DNA of 64,000 bases, from positions 21,575,951 to 21,639,950 of the forward strand of contig CM043948.1 in NCBI GenBank assembly GCA_014529385.2. The letters run 5' to 3'. Position numbers and translations under genes: made by a program. Below, in pieces: positions 41,074 to 50,721 of this stretch. Under the pieces are notes generated by a model. That model made no database searches. It had not been told where the DNA came from and worked only from the letters and a program-made list of their open reading frames with translations. Source of the DNA: Adiantum capillus-veneris. Its lineage: Eukaryota > Streptophyta > Polypodiopsida > Polypodiales > Pteridaceae. The stretch's first letter is position 1, and every line of letters begins with the position of its first letter.

Positions 41074-43848
41074 ATGAATTTGAGATCGGGCAGGAACCTC
41101 CAGAATAACCAACCAAAACAAGGGGAACCAGCAAGTGTCATATCAACCGAGGGAAGTGTAAAACAAAGTTGGGTGCAACCATTAGAGCCGACCTTTGAAG
41201 GAAGTGTCTCTGATACTTCTTCGGAGAGATCTTACGAGATTTTCACCGAGCACGTGGAACACCTGAACCTGAACAACAGAGAAAATATGGCAGCAGGATC
41301 ATCAAACCCTTCCGCCACAATGAAGCTATTGTTCATAAAATATCAGTACGACAATGAGCAAGGTGCCAAGATCTACAAGGATGGAATGGACCGCTATTGT
41401 GTGAAGATAGAAGATAGACCTAGTGAGTTCAAGGACTTAGTGCCTGTGAGCTATAGCGGAGATAGATATCTAGATGACGAGGGTACCATGTACTTGGTAG
41501 TCCTAAACCCTAACATTGTGGACAAGTGGGGTTTGATGGGTACCAAAGCCAAAGTAGATGAAGAACTTGAGGAGAAAGCACCAATAATGAACTTCCCTGA
41601 TGCGAGGTTAAGAAGAGAAAATGAAACTACAAGGATCAACACTGATAACATCTATGTGGGGCTATACAAATATAATAATGGGGAGCAGGATCACTATTAT
41701 AGATGTGAAGAACCCTACACTGGAGAGTTGACAGACCGAAAAAGACTTTATGTCTTTACCTACACAGAGGGATCGGAAGTGAAAATTGCTGCTTACGACA
41801 AGTATGGGAGGCAATACTCAACAATGGGCAAGAAAGAATTAGAAGGATATTCATACTTTGGGGGACCACTACATCAGTATTATGTTACTTCTAGCTCACA
41901 AAGACCAGCACCAATAAATGGAGTGCAAAACCCAATGACGACAGGAGGACAAAGAACTCAGGCTGCTGACTTTTTCAGTCAACCTCAGTACTCGAAGCCC
42001 GGACCAATGGGATCATTACATTCCAGAGAGTCAATGGATACGAATCGAGGTAGTGCAGTTCCAATCCCCACGTATACCACTCCAGGTCCAAGGTTCGAAG
42101 CGGAACCATCACATTTACCTCCTAGTAGTAGATTCAGGGCAGGGGAACCGACAAGGGTAACCCATGAAGTCCATGATGCTAGAGAAAGATTTAGCTGGGA
42201 CACAGGAGCAATGAGATTGGTAGCAAACCATAGACGTATGAGACCATCTCAAGTAGCGAAGTGTATGCCAAAGAAGTATGGTGGTTCAGGAGATCCGTAT
42301 GCACATGTGTCACTCTTTAAGCAAGTCTTAAGAGCTGAGCAGATAACCGATTTCCATACACAATACGAGGGATTTGGTCTTACTCTGGAAGGTACGGCAT
42401 TGACATGGTTTCAACCACTGAACATAGGGGGATTCCATGACATTGACCATTTGCTAAGAGAGTTTGCCGAGGAATTCTCAAAACGAGGGATTAAGCACAA
42501 TACGGTCTCACAAATATATGCTTTTAAACAGAGAGAACACAAAAAAGTGAAGGAAGCTTCACTTCGCTTCAAACAATACATTGAGAGATGTCCAGTACGC
42601 GAACGAACACAAGATGACAGACTATCTGTTCTCTTTATTGAGGGACTGAGAAACGACACTCTCAAGAAGGACTTGCACTTGAAAGCTTGTACAAGTTTCG
42701 AGCAAGTAACGAGAGAGGCATTGTACTTAGTGGATAACTGTACGGTTTATGGAGAGGTGTCAGCGGATACAGATTTTGCATCCAATAGCTCCTCCTCTGT
42801 AGCGAGCAAGACTACCACTAAAAAGAATGTTCAAACAACAACCATGCCAAATGTAGAGCAAATGATAGAAAAGTCTCTATAAAGGATGGCACCATACCAA
42901 AAACCATTGCCAAAACCGCTGAAATGGTGTGCTATTGAGCAAAAATGGACAAATCATCCAACAGAGGAGTGCTATTACAACAAAGGGTATGTAAGGGAGC
43001 GTCAGTATGCACCTCCTGCTCAATTAGCACCACCTCAGGTACATCCAGTACCTCGATACCCAACGGGAAATGTACCAGGACCTATGGGGATAGAAAGACC
43101 GCAACCAGTATTGGGACAACAACCACCTTTACCAGGAGCAAGACCAGTAAGCATTAGATATGCACCAACCTTAGAGAATCAGGAAGAACAAGCCTTAGTG
43201 CCTGTTCAAGCCTATTATGAAGAATCTGGTGCACACATGTCTCCAACTGTGTATTACCCACCAGAAGAACCCAAACAACCAGAACCATGGGGCATGATGG
43301 GGAATGTTGGAACACCAACAGTTACAAGTGCTTCTGATGAAGAGAGATACAATTTGGACGCAAGAACATTGATGTTCATAGCTCATGGAGGGTTAACAGG
43401 ACAAAGACCATCCTATCCACAAAGGACGAATCAAATGGGACCAAGACCAGCACTAGGACCCTGTTACAAGTGTGGAGGTGACCATCTGATGAATGTTTGT
43501 CCACATACGGAAATCATTAGAATTAACGCTTATTGCACTGAGTGTGCGGTTACTCACTTCATTGGGGATTGTTCAAAGAATCCAAACAAAGTGCAAAAGA
43601 CGACAGTGAATATGCTAGAAACTATTCCTACCAGCAGTGGGTCTGAAAATGAAACTCTGATACCAACGCAAGTTGTTACTAGAGCTCAAGCTAAGAAAAC
43701 CACTAGAGAACCTGAGAATGGAAAGTTAGCGACTGAAGTGGTTAGTCAAGGACCGCAAAGTTAGAGAAACACATGGAAAGCTAGAAAAGAACGCATGAAG
43801 TTGAGAAAAGAACGTGAAGACGCTATTTTAGCTGAGGAACTAAAGTGA
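41074..43848 (+). pseudogene. C gag
   Basis: The ATG is at 41074. One register runs to 43848, broken by TAA 42880-42882 and TAG 43762-43764 before TGA 43846-43848. N-terminal 190 residues: variable, acidic. Next comes an R-K-R-L-Y-V-F-T-Y block shared by all relatives, then the capsid-like core (about residues 380-590: T-W-F-Q-P-L, F-A-E-E-F-S-K-R-G, F-K-Q-Y-I-E-R-C-P, F-I-E-G-L-R). A Pro-rich linker precedes two C-x2-C-x3-H-x4-C knuckles (43462-43500 and 43531-43572) and a basic end. A encodes Arg at the TAA and His at the TAG position, so both are mutations. A has a stop (TAA) at the same codon as the TGA, so that one may be the true gag end. The following pol is in the same register. Confidence 0.85.
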
Positions 43849-43896
43849 ACGAAAGATAGATTAGAAAAACTTGAGAGTCAAAATGGGAAACGAGAG

Positions 43897-46800
43897 ATGA
43901 GCCCGGAAAGAACGAAACAAAAGAGTATCAAAGAAACAACTAGCTTAAGCTCAGGGGGATCAGTGCTAGTCGACAAAGTACACGAACCATTGGACGCACT
44001 GATGAAAGCTTACGAAGGTAGGTTAAAGAACAACCAAACACAAGAACAGAGGTGGATGACATACCCAAACGCGGAATTGGAAAAGCAGAGACTTGAAATG
44101 TGCCAGAGAATGATCGAGACTGCACAAGACTTATTAGAACCACCAAAAGAAACAATGAATTGTGGAACGGAAAACCCAATTCAGAAAGAGACTGTCGTTT
44201 CACGGGTAGCTGAAAAGACTCCCAATGCACAAAAGCCTGAAAATACACACAAGGATGACCGCATAGTATTGAACACAACCGATCAGGAGATAGAGAGTTT
44301 TCATCCAGTCATACCAAGGTCTTACGGAAGAGATGAGGATTACAATGAATTTTGGAAACAAGTGAGAGAGGCAAACTTTGCAAACGAGCTAAGTTGCCAA
44401 GCTAATCAGACAAATTGGGAAAAGGACATCAGGAATCCTCCCATAGTGGAATTTGAGGCAGGATCTCAAGTGGACTTGGATCTGCAATCTTACTGGGGAG
44501 ATGGGGGCTCTGTTAGAACAATGGAGAGCAAACCTCATTCACTGAACACCTTACCTTCATACTTAGGAGAGTATGAAGCAAAATCCGAGATTAGAGCACT
44601 TCCCTCACGAAGAATTTCATCAGAAAAAGTCATGGACTCGCAAGGATTGATAGAGATCTTGTCAACACCAGTGACATGCACTATCACTCTAGCTGAGCTT
44701 TTGAGGCTAAGACCACATATGTGGACCACTGTAGGAAAATTCTTGGAGAAATTCGGGATAAAAGACCCAACATCGAGACTGAAAGAGGGTATACAAGAGT
44801 TGAGCAAACCACAAAAGAATGCTAAGCCTGTACCCTTAAACAAGGTCGGAGAGTATTGCGAAGGTGAAGAGGGGAATACAACCTTACCAGTTGAATTCCA
44901 GGGAGTGAACACGATGGCAATACTAGACAGCGGAGCTGGGGTAGCCATTGCTACAAAAGAAATCTGGAAAAAATGGGGGAAACCAACAATAAGGAAGACT
45001 AGGTTGAAACTCCAATTAGCAGATGGACACATGGAGAAACCTATGGGGTTATTAGAGAAAGTTGTAGTGACTTCTTGCGGCATTGAATACGAACATACTT
45101 TTGCTATTGTCGATTTTGGCAAGGAGAATAACTATGATATCATACTGGGAAGACCATTCATGAGACATTTGAAAATGGTCCAAGATTGGGGCTACGATCA
45201 CATATACCTGAGAAATATGGAAACCACTACACGTGTGAACCTGAGAGACCATAGCTACAAGGATGTGAACCGAACACCGGTAGAGGAGTTTGATTCAGCT
45301 ACTTTGGCGGGATCCGAATTTCCAGCCTGGTTAGGTAAGCCCAAGGAGTTATGGATGTGTGGGGCCTCGAAATGTGGAAGTCTGAGGCGGGAAGAATGTG
45401 TTTTAGAAAGGGCTATCGAAGACGAAACTTATATAGGAGAACCCTTTCCAGAGGACACGCTTGAACCATTAGAATGGACACACATTCTAGCAACCCTAGA
45501 TGTTTGTGCAATTCCGGATGGTCCCACAACAAAATTTTGCAACAAGGACGGGTACGATGTGGTTCCGTACTTCATGTTGAGAACTGTACTCGAAAAAGAA
45601 ACTGAAAAGAACGATACACTGGAAAAGGAAGATGAAGAGGAGGTGTTTCACGACATTCCCGATCATCCTGAGTGGGGAAATGAAGCAGACAACGAGTCAA
45701 CGGACAATTCAAGCGGAAACGAAGAAACTATAACGGATGTCCGATTTTATGATTTTCCGAACCAAACTAAACAACACCAGAAACGCTATAGAGCAAAGAA
45801 AAAAACAAAGGGGGTTAGAACCAATCCGATGCGTAGAATAAGAGGAAAAAATCAATTCCTAATGCTAGTAAAGGCGGAAGATTGTGTTAAGGACAAGATT
45901 TCTGGAAGAATGAGAGGCAATGATCAAAAGAGCTTACGAAAAGACAAAAGAGGCTCAAGAAATCAAGTTCAAAGGAATGGAACGAAAACAGAAACAGAAA
46001 AATCAGAAAAGAACAAGCGCAACAGAGAACACACGGAGTCCAAGTTAGAACGTAGAAACAAGTACAGAGAGCTCAAGAAAACTCTGAAAGAAGTTTGGAC
46101 GACAGAATTTGAGAGTGGAGAGGACGAAAACGCCAAAATCAAGGAAAACATGGATGTTCCCTCTCACTATAGGAAATTCACAATAGAGGATAGGAAGGTG
46201 GTATTAACCCAACCTATTCGAGAGAGAAGGGAGAACGAATCTTATGACGGACCGGAGGATGCAAAAAAAGTTGATTTAGCAGCTCCAGGTGAGACACCTA
46301 GACCGGTGTACATAGCCACAGATTTGTCTCCAGGCGAGGAAGAGAGACTTTTGAGTCTTCTCAAAGAGTATAGGGATGTGTTTGCATGGTCTTATAAGGA
46401 CTTAAAGGGAGTTGACCCATCGATATGCCAACACACAATCCCACTGAAACAAGACGCAAAGCCTAGCAGACAGAGACCATACACATATAATGATACATTT
46501 GCTAAGCGAATCAAAGAAGAGATAGATAAGCTAATGGAAGCTGAATTCATATACGAGATTCAACACACCGATTGGGTATCTCCGATTGTGGTAGTACCCA
46601 AGAAGAACGGAAAACTCCGAGTGTGTGTCAACTTAAAGAAAGTGAATGTTGCAACAATCAGGGACAATTATCCCCTGCCGATAACTGATCATGTTCTAGA
46701 GCGTGTATCAGGGAAAACAGCCTACTCCTTTCTTGATGGTTTTTCAGGATATAACCAGCTAGCCATAGCACTCGAAGATCAACATAAAACAGCTTTTGCA

Positions 46801-49800
46801 ACTGAGTGGGGAATTTATGCTTATCGGGTTATGCCTTTTGGTCTAACCAATGCTCCCGCAACCTTCCAGAGGCTGATGACGCATGCTTTCAAAGAATACT
46901 TAAGGTTGTTTCTAGAAATATACATGGATGACTTATGTGTACATTATCTACTGAGGGATGAGCATCTAGAACACCTAAGAAAAGTATTTGAGAAATGTAG
47001 GACATATCCCATTTGTCTCAATCCTGAGAAATGTGTGTTTATGGTCCGACAGGGCAGAATTTTGGGACATATTGTCTCACAAAACGGAATATCCACGGAT
47101 TTAGAGAAAATAAAGGTTATAGTGGATATGCCTAGACCAATCAATGCGAAACAAGTACAGAGCTTTATGGGACATTGCGGATATTATAGACGATTCATTT
47201 ACATGTACGCTATAATAGGCCAACCACTTTACAGGCTAATAGTGAACTTTGAATGGACAGAGGAGTGTGAGGAATCGTTCAAGAAATTGAAAGAGGCACT
47301 CATTACCGCTCCAGTCTTGAAATCACCAGATTGGGAGAAGATATTCCATGTGCATATAGATGCTTCGGCATATGCAATAGGATGCATTCTGGCTCAGCCA
47401 GAAGAAGGAAACATGGATTTTCCTATTTGTTACGCCGGTCGACAGCTCAACAATGCAGAGAAGAATTATACCACAACAGAGCGAGAAGGATTAGGAATGA
47501 TGTATGCTGTGAAGAAATTTCGGCATTATCTTCTAGCCAACAAGTTTGTGTTTTTTACGGATCACCAAGCCTTGCTCTACCTAGTGAATAAACCATGCAA
47601 TACCGGGAGAATAGTGAGATGGTTCATTATCTTACTGGAATTCGACTTCACGGTAGTAGTAAAGAAAGGAAAAACACATCTTAGAGCTTATCATCTTTCG
47701 CGATTGACGAATGGAGAAGACCCTATAGGAGTAGATGACGACATGCCAGATGCGTACTTGTTCAACATAGAAATGATACCGAAGTGGTCTCAAAATGTCG
47801 TTAACCTATTAACCTATGGAGGAGAGTTCGATAGAAGAGAATACAACCAGAAACATATTGATATTCAGCAATCCAAGAATCCTCAATTGGTTGCAGGAAG
47901 GTTGTATCAATTGGAAAATGATCATGTTTTACGACTATGCATCAATCTTGAGGAATATAATATATATCTGCACGAAGCACATGTTCAGGAATGTGCATTT
48001 CATTGTTCAAGAAGGAACACATATAGGAATTTGTTACAATTGGGAGTCTATTGGCCAGGAATGAAAGAAAGCGTACATGAATATATCACTGTATGTATTA
48101 TATGTTCATCGAAACCGCCAACAGAGTATTCGACATTATATCAGATAACGATCGCTCCGGAATGGAGTCAGTATATTGTTGAATATCTCACAAATAGAAA
48201 TTTCCCAGAAGGAACATCAAAAGCTCGTCAGAAATCTGTAGAGACAGAAGCTAGAGATTACGCTTTAATAGGAGATCAACTCTATAAGAGAGGTAAAGAC
48301 AACCAGCTTAGGATTTGCGCATCAGAGTCTGAGTATGTGATAATCCTAGAGCAAGCTCATGGAGGAGTAGGTGGAGGCCATTTCTCAGGTGATAAGACAG
48401 CAAAACTTGTCTTAGCCGCAGGAATATGGTGGCCAACATTACATATGGACGCTGAGGAATACGTTAAACGGTGCGATGACTGCCAGCGGACCAAAGTACC
48501 ACTTAAAAGAGATGATATGCCGCTTAGACCAATGATGGGGGCAAGAGCTTTTGCAAAATGGGGGATTGATTATGTCGGACCCATTTCACCTCCTGCATAT
48601 AAGACTCATGCACAATACATCATTGTGGCTACAGACTATCTAACAAAGTGGGTCGAAGCAAAGGCAACTCAAAAAGCAGATGCCAGGACCACGGCACAAT
48701 TTCTATATGAATACGTCTTTGTACGATATGGATTGCCAATAGAAATTGTGAGTGATCGAGGCACACATTTTATAAATGAAGTGATAGAGATCCTTCTAGA
48801 TGAATTCATGGTAATCCATAGGAAATCAGCCCCGTATCATCCACAAGCAAACGGAAAAGCTGAAGCAACAAACAAAACCATATGTATGGTCCTCACGAAG
48901 ATTGTATCTGAGTCAAGAACTGACTGGGACCAGAAGTTGCATTCAACATTATGGGCATATAGGGTAGCATATAAAACATCAATAGGAACGACCCCATACA
49001 ACATGGTTTTTGGGCTAAATGCTATCTTACCAATAGAATTCTTGATTTCAACCTTAAGGGTGGCTAAGGATCTAGAGTGGACAGGGCACGAGCTTTCTGA
49101 TAGAATAAATGACCTGGAAAAGCTAGATGAGCTTCGCCTAAAAGCAGTAGCTTCTATCTACGCTCAAAAAAGGCGACAAAAAGAATTTTTTGATAAGCAT
49201 GTGCGGACTAAAGAGTTTAAGGTTGGGGACTATGTCCTAGTTTACACTCTGAAACAGCATGCTAAGAAGCTTAAAAAGCGAGGGATGGGACCTCTGGTGA
49301 TTAAAGATCTATCACCAAGTGGAGCCGTCAAGCTTGCTACATTAGACGGAGAAGAAATACCCAATTGGATTAGTGGATGCAGAGTGAAAAAGTATCTTTT
49401 GCCGCTAACCCAAGACATGCTTCTCAAAATACATCAAGAAAAGTTGCGTGTCCAGAAAAAGAAAATGATTTTGGAGGAAGCGCAAGCCGAGGCGAAGGAA
49501 AGAATGGAGAAAAGAAAACTACTGCGTCAGAAACAGCGCAATGAAGGAGCAATACGAATAAACGCAATCAGTATAACAGAAATGGATAATGACAAAGAAG
49601 AACCCATCATTGAATGCAAAGTAGGAACCAACCAAATCAAAGCCAGAGCACTATTGGATTCAGGAGCTCAAACAAACCTACTTTCACTCAGTTTATATAG
49701 ACAATTGACAAATGACACTAAATTACAAACTGCCAAGCAAGAGTTAAAGAGTTACTCTGAGAATTCGATCAAAACTGTCGGATACACAGTTTTACATATC

Positions 49801-50523
49801 CAGATTAACCAGTATGTGTATCCTCATATGTTTTATGTGGTTGAAGAACAAGCTACACAACATCCATTATTGCTAGGACAACCATGGCAGAAGCAATACA
49901 ATGCAATGATTGACTGGAGTTCTGAATCAGTGCTTATCAAATACGAAGGTGAAAGTCAATTAATTAAGTTCACCAAAGGAGCAGAGCCAACTCCAAAGGA
50001 AGAATCCACGAACAAGGGAAAACAACAACCAGAGAAAAAGAAGAAGCAATGGCAACCAAAAGTTTCTACACAACTGGATTGCTCTTCGACGAGGAAATCT
50101 CAACATGGGATAAGGAAGACAAGCAATAATATAACAGCTCAACCTTGGAAAAAAAAGGAATCAAAGTTGATATGGAGACCAAAAAAGGTGTTGCCAGAGA
50201 AAACAAAGGTGGAAAACAGAGTCTTCAATACCAGACAACAGAGTGATTCTAGACAATCAAGGACAGTGAAACAGATCTGGATTCCAAAGAAATTCACGAC
50301 GGCACAAAGCCATAGCAAGCAAATTTGGATCCCAAAGATTTGTAAACAGGAACTCCCTTCAGTACAATCAACGGAAACTCCTAGGTATTTCAAGGCGAGG
50401 AAATCAACACAAAAAACAAAGCAGGTTTGCCATCGCAAAGAGTTTGTGGCAAGCACAAGCAAAGCGGAAGCAGATTTGGATTGTGAAAAAGAACAACAAG
50501 GTAAAGAAGAATCCATCTACTGA
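43897..50523 (+). CDS. C pol polyprotein: PR, RT, RNase H, duplicated H2C2, IN, second PR, W-I-P-K tail
   Basis: 2,208 codons from ATG 43897, in gag's register. Retropepsin 1: D-S-G-A at residue 344, I-I-L-G-R-P-F near 419. RT: F-L-D-G-F-S-G-Y with Asp947, Y-M-D-D 1009-1012. RNase H: Asp1155, T-E-R-E-G-L, F-T-D-H-Q; the final Asp is Tyr1265 (A-Y-H; A has A-D-H). Two H2C2 zinc modules: H1362-H1369-C1400-C1403 and H1488-H1495-C1526-C1529. Integrase core D1558-D1620-E1656 (35 residues between the last two), then a GPY/F-like G-M-G-P-L-V-I near 1797. Retropepsin 2: D-S-G-A at 1921, L-L-L-G-Q-P-W near 1991. The tail has QWQPK, IWRPK and two IWIPK motifs. Intact except for the RNase H change and a likely frameshift near the end. 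Confidence 0.9.
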   Translation: MSPERTKQKSIKETTSLSSGGSVLVDKVHEPLDALMKAYEGRLKNNQTQEQRWMTYPNAELEKQRLEMCQRMIETAQDLLEPPKETMNCGTENPIQKETVVSRVAEKTPNAQKPENTHKDDRIVLNTTDQEIESFHPVIPRSYGRDEDYNEFWKQVREANFANELSCQANQTNWEKDIRNPPIVEFEAGSQVDLDLQSYWGDGGSVRTMESKPHSLNTLPSYLGEYEAKSEIRALPSRRISSEKVMDSQGLIEILSTPVTCTITLAELLRLRPHMWTTVGKFLEKFGIKDPTSRLKEGIQELSKPQKNAKPVPLNKVGEYCEGEEGNTTLPVEFQGVNTMAILDSGAGVAIATKEIWKKWGKPTIRKTRLKLQLADGHMEKPMGLLEKVVVTSCGIEYEHTFAIVDFGKENNYDIILGRPFMRHLKMVQDWGYDHIYLRNMETTTRVNLRDHSYKDVNRTPVEEFDSATLAGSEFPAWLGKPKELWMCGASKCGSLRREECVLERAIEDETYIGEPFPEDTLEPLEWTHILATLDVCAIPDGPTTKFCNKDGYDVVPYFMLRTVLEKETEKNDTLEKEDEEEVFHDIPDHPEWGNEADNESTDNSSGNEETITDVRFYDFPNQTKQHQKRYRAKKKTKGVRTNPMRRIRGKNQFLMLVKAEDCVKDKISGRMRGNDQKSLRKDKRGSRNQVQRNGTKTETEKSEKNKRNREHTESKLERRNKYRELKKTLKEVWTTEFESGEDENAKIKENMDVPSHYRKFTIEDRKVVLTQPIRERRENESYDGPEDAKKVDLAAPGETPRPVYIATDLSPGEEERLLSLLKEYRDVFAWSYKDLKGVDPSICQHTIPLKQDAKPSRQRPYTYNDTFAKRIKEEIDKLMEAEFIYEIQHTDWVSPIVVVPKKNGKLRVCVNLKKVNVATIRDNYPLPITDHVLERVSGKTAYSFLDGFSGYNQLAIALEDQHKTAFATEWGIYAYRVMPFGLTNAPATFQRLMTHAFKEYLRLFLEIYMDDLCVHYLLRDEHLEHLRKVFEKCRTYPICLNPEKCVFMVRQGRILGHIVSQNGISTDLEKIKVIVDMPRPINAKQVQSFMGHCGYYRRFIYMYAIIGQPLYRLIVNFEWTEECEESFKKLKEALITAPVLKSPDWEKIFHVHIDASAYAIGCILAQPEEGNMDFPICYAGRQLNNAEKNYTTTEREGLGMMYAVKKFRHYLLANKFVFFTDHQALLYLVNKPCNTGRIVRWFIILLEFDFTVVVKKGKTHLRAYHLSRLTNGEDPIGVDDDMPDAYLFNIEMIPKWSQNVVNLLTYGGEFDRREYNQKHIDIQQSKNPQLVAGRLYQLENDHVLRLCINLEEYNIYLHEAHVQECAFHCSRRNTYRNLLQLGVYWPGMKESVHEYITVCIICSSKPPTEYSTLYQITIAPEWSQYIVEYLTNRNFPEGTSKARQKSVETEARDYALIGDQLYKRGKDNQLRICASESEYVIILEQAHGGVGGGHFSGDKTAKLVLAAGIWWPTLHMDAEEYVKRCDDCQRTKVPLKRDDMPLRPMMGARAFAKWGIDYVGPISPPAYKTHAQYIIVATDYLTKWVEAKATQKADARTTAQFLYEYVFVRYGLPIEIVSDRGTHFINEVIEILLDEFMVIHRKSAPYHPQANGKAEATNKTICMVLTKIVSESRTDWDQKLHSTLWAYRVAYKTSIGTTPYNMVFGLNAILPIEFLISTLRVAKDLEWTGHELSDRINDLEKLDELRLKAVASIYAQKRRQKEFFDKHVRTKEFKVGDYVLVYTLKQHAKKLKKRGMGPLVIKDLSPSGAVKLATLDGEEIPNWISGCRVKKYLLPLTQDMLLKIHQEKLRVQKKKMILEEAQAEAKERMEKRKLLRQKQRNEGAIRINAISITEMDNDKEEPIIECKVGTNQIKARALLDSGAQTNLLSLSLYRQLTNDTKLQTAKQELKSYSENSIKTVGYTVLHIQINQYVYPHMFYVVEEQATQHPLLLGQPWQKQYNAMIDWSSESVLIKYEGESQLIKFTKGAEPTPKEESTNKGKQQPEKKKKQWQPKVSTQLDCSSTRKSQHGIRKTSNNITAQPWKKKESKLIWRPKKVLPEKTKVENRVFNTRQQSDSRQSRTVKQIWIPKKFTTAQSHSKQIWIPKICKQELPSVQSTETPRYFKARKSTQKTKQVCHRKEFVASTSKAEADLDCEKEQQGKEESIY

Positions 50524-50686
50524 TTCTACTACCGAAGTGCCAAAACCAACCCGAAACCCGACCAACAATCTTTCAATCAAACAAAGAGCAGCTTTATTGG
50601 AAAGGATTTTGTATCGTCGCTCTACAATTGCATTTGGAACTTATGACCAAAACAACTACAATGCTTCGCCAACAGACACTTCATAG
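50444..50686 (+). pseudogene. C pol tail end in shifted frame
   Basis: In the frame one base away, the text continues the tail with K-Q-I-W-I-V-K-K and a basic stretch to a TAG at 50684-50686. The pol frame itself loses the motif and stops at 50521. A frameshift between about 50400 and 50465 therefore probably removed the last 70-80 residues of pol. Confidence 0.6.
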
Positions 50687-50707
50687 TCGTCCGGGAGGAC
50701 TCAGACT

Positions 50708-50721
50708 AGGAGGGGGGGAGG
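50708..50721 (+). promoter_or_regulatory. C post-pol polypurine tract
   Basis: AGGAGGGGGGGAGG, preceded by a segment (from about 50640) also kept in A. It lies 22 nt after the end of the tail and 6 kb before the 3' LTR. Confidence 0.65.
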
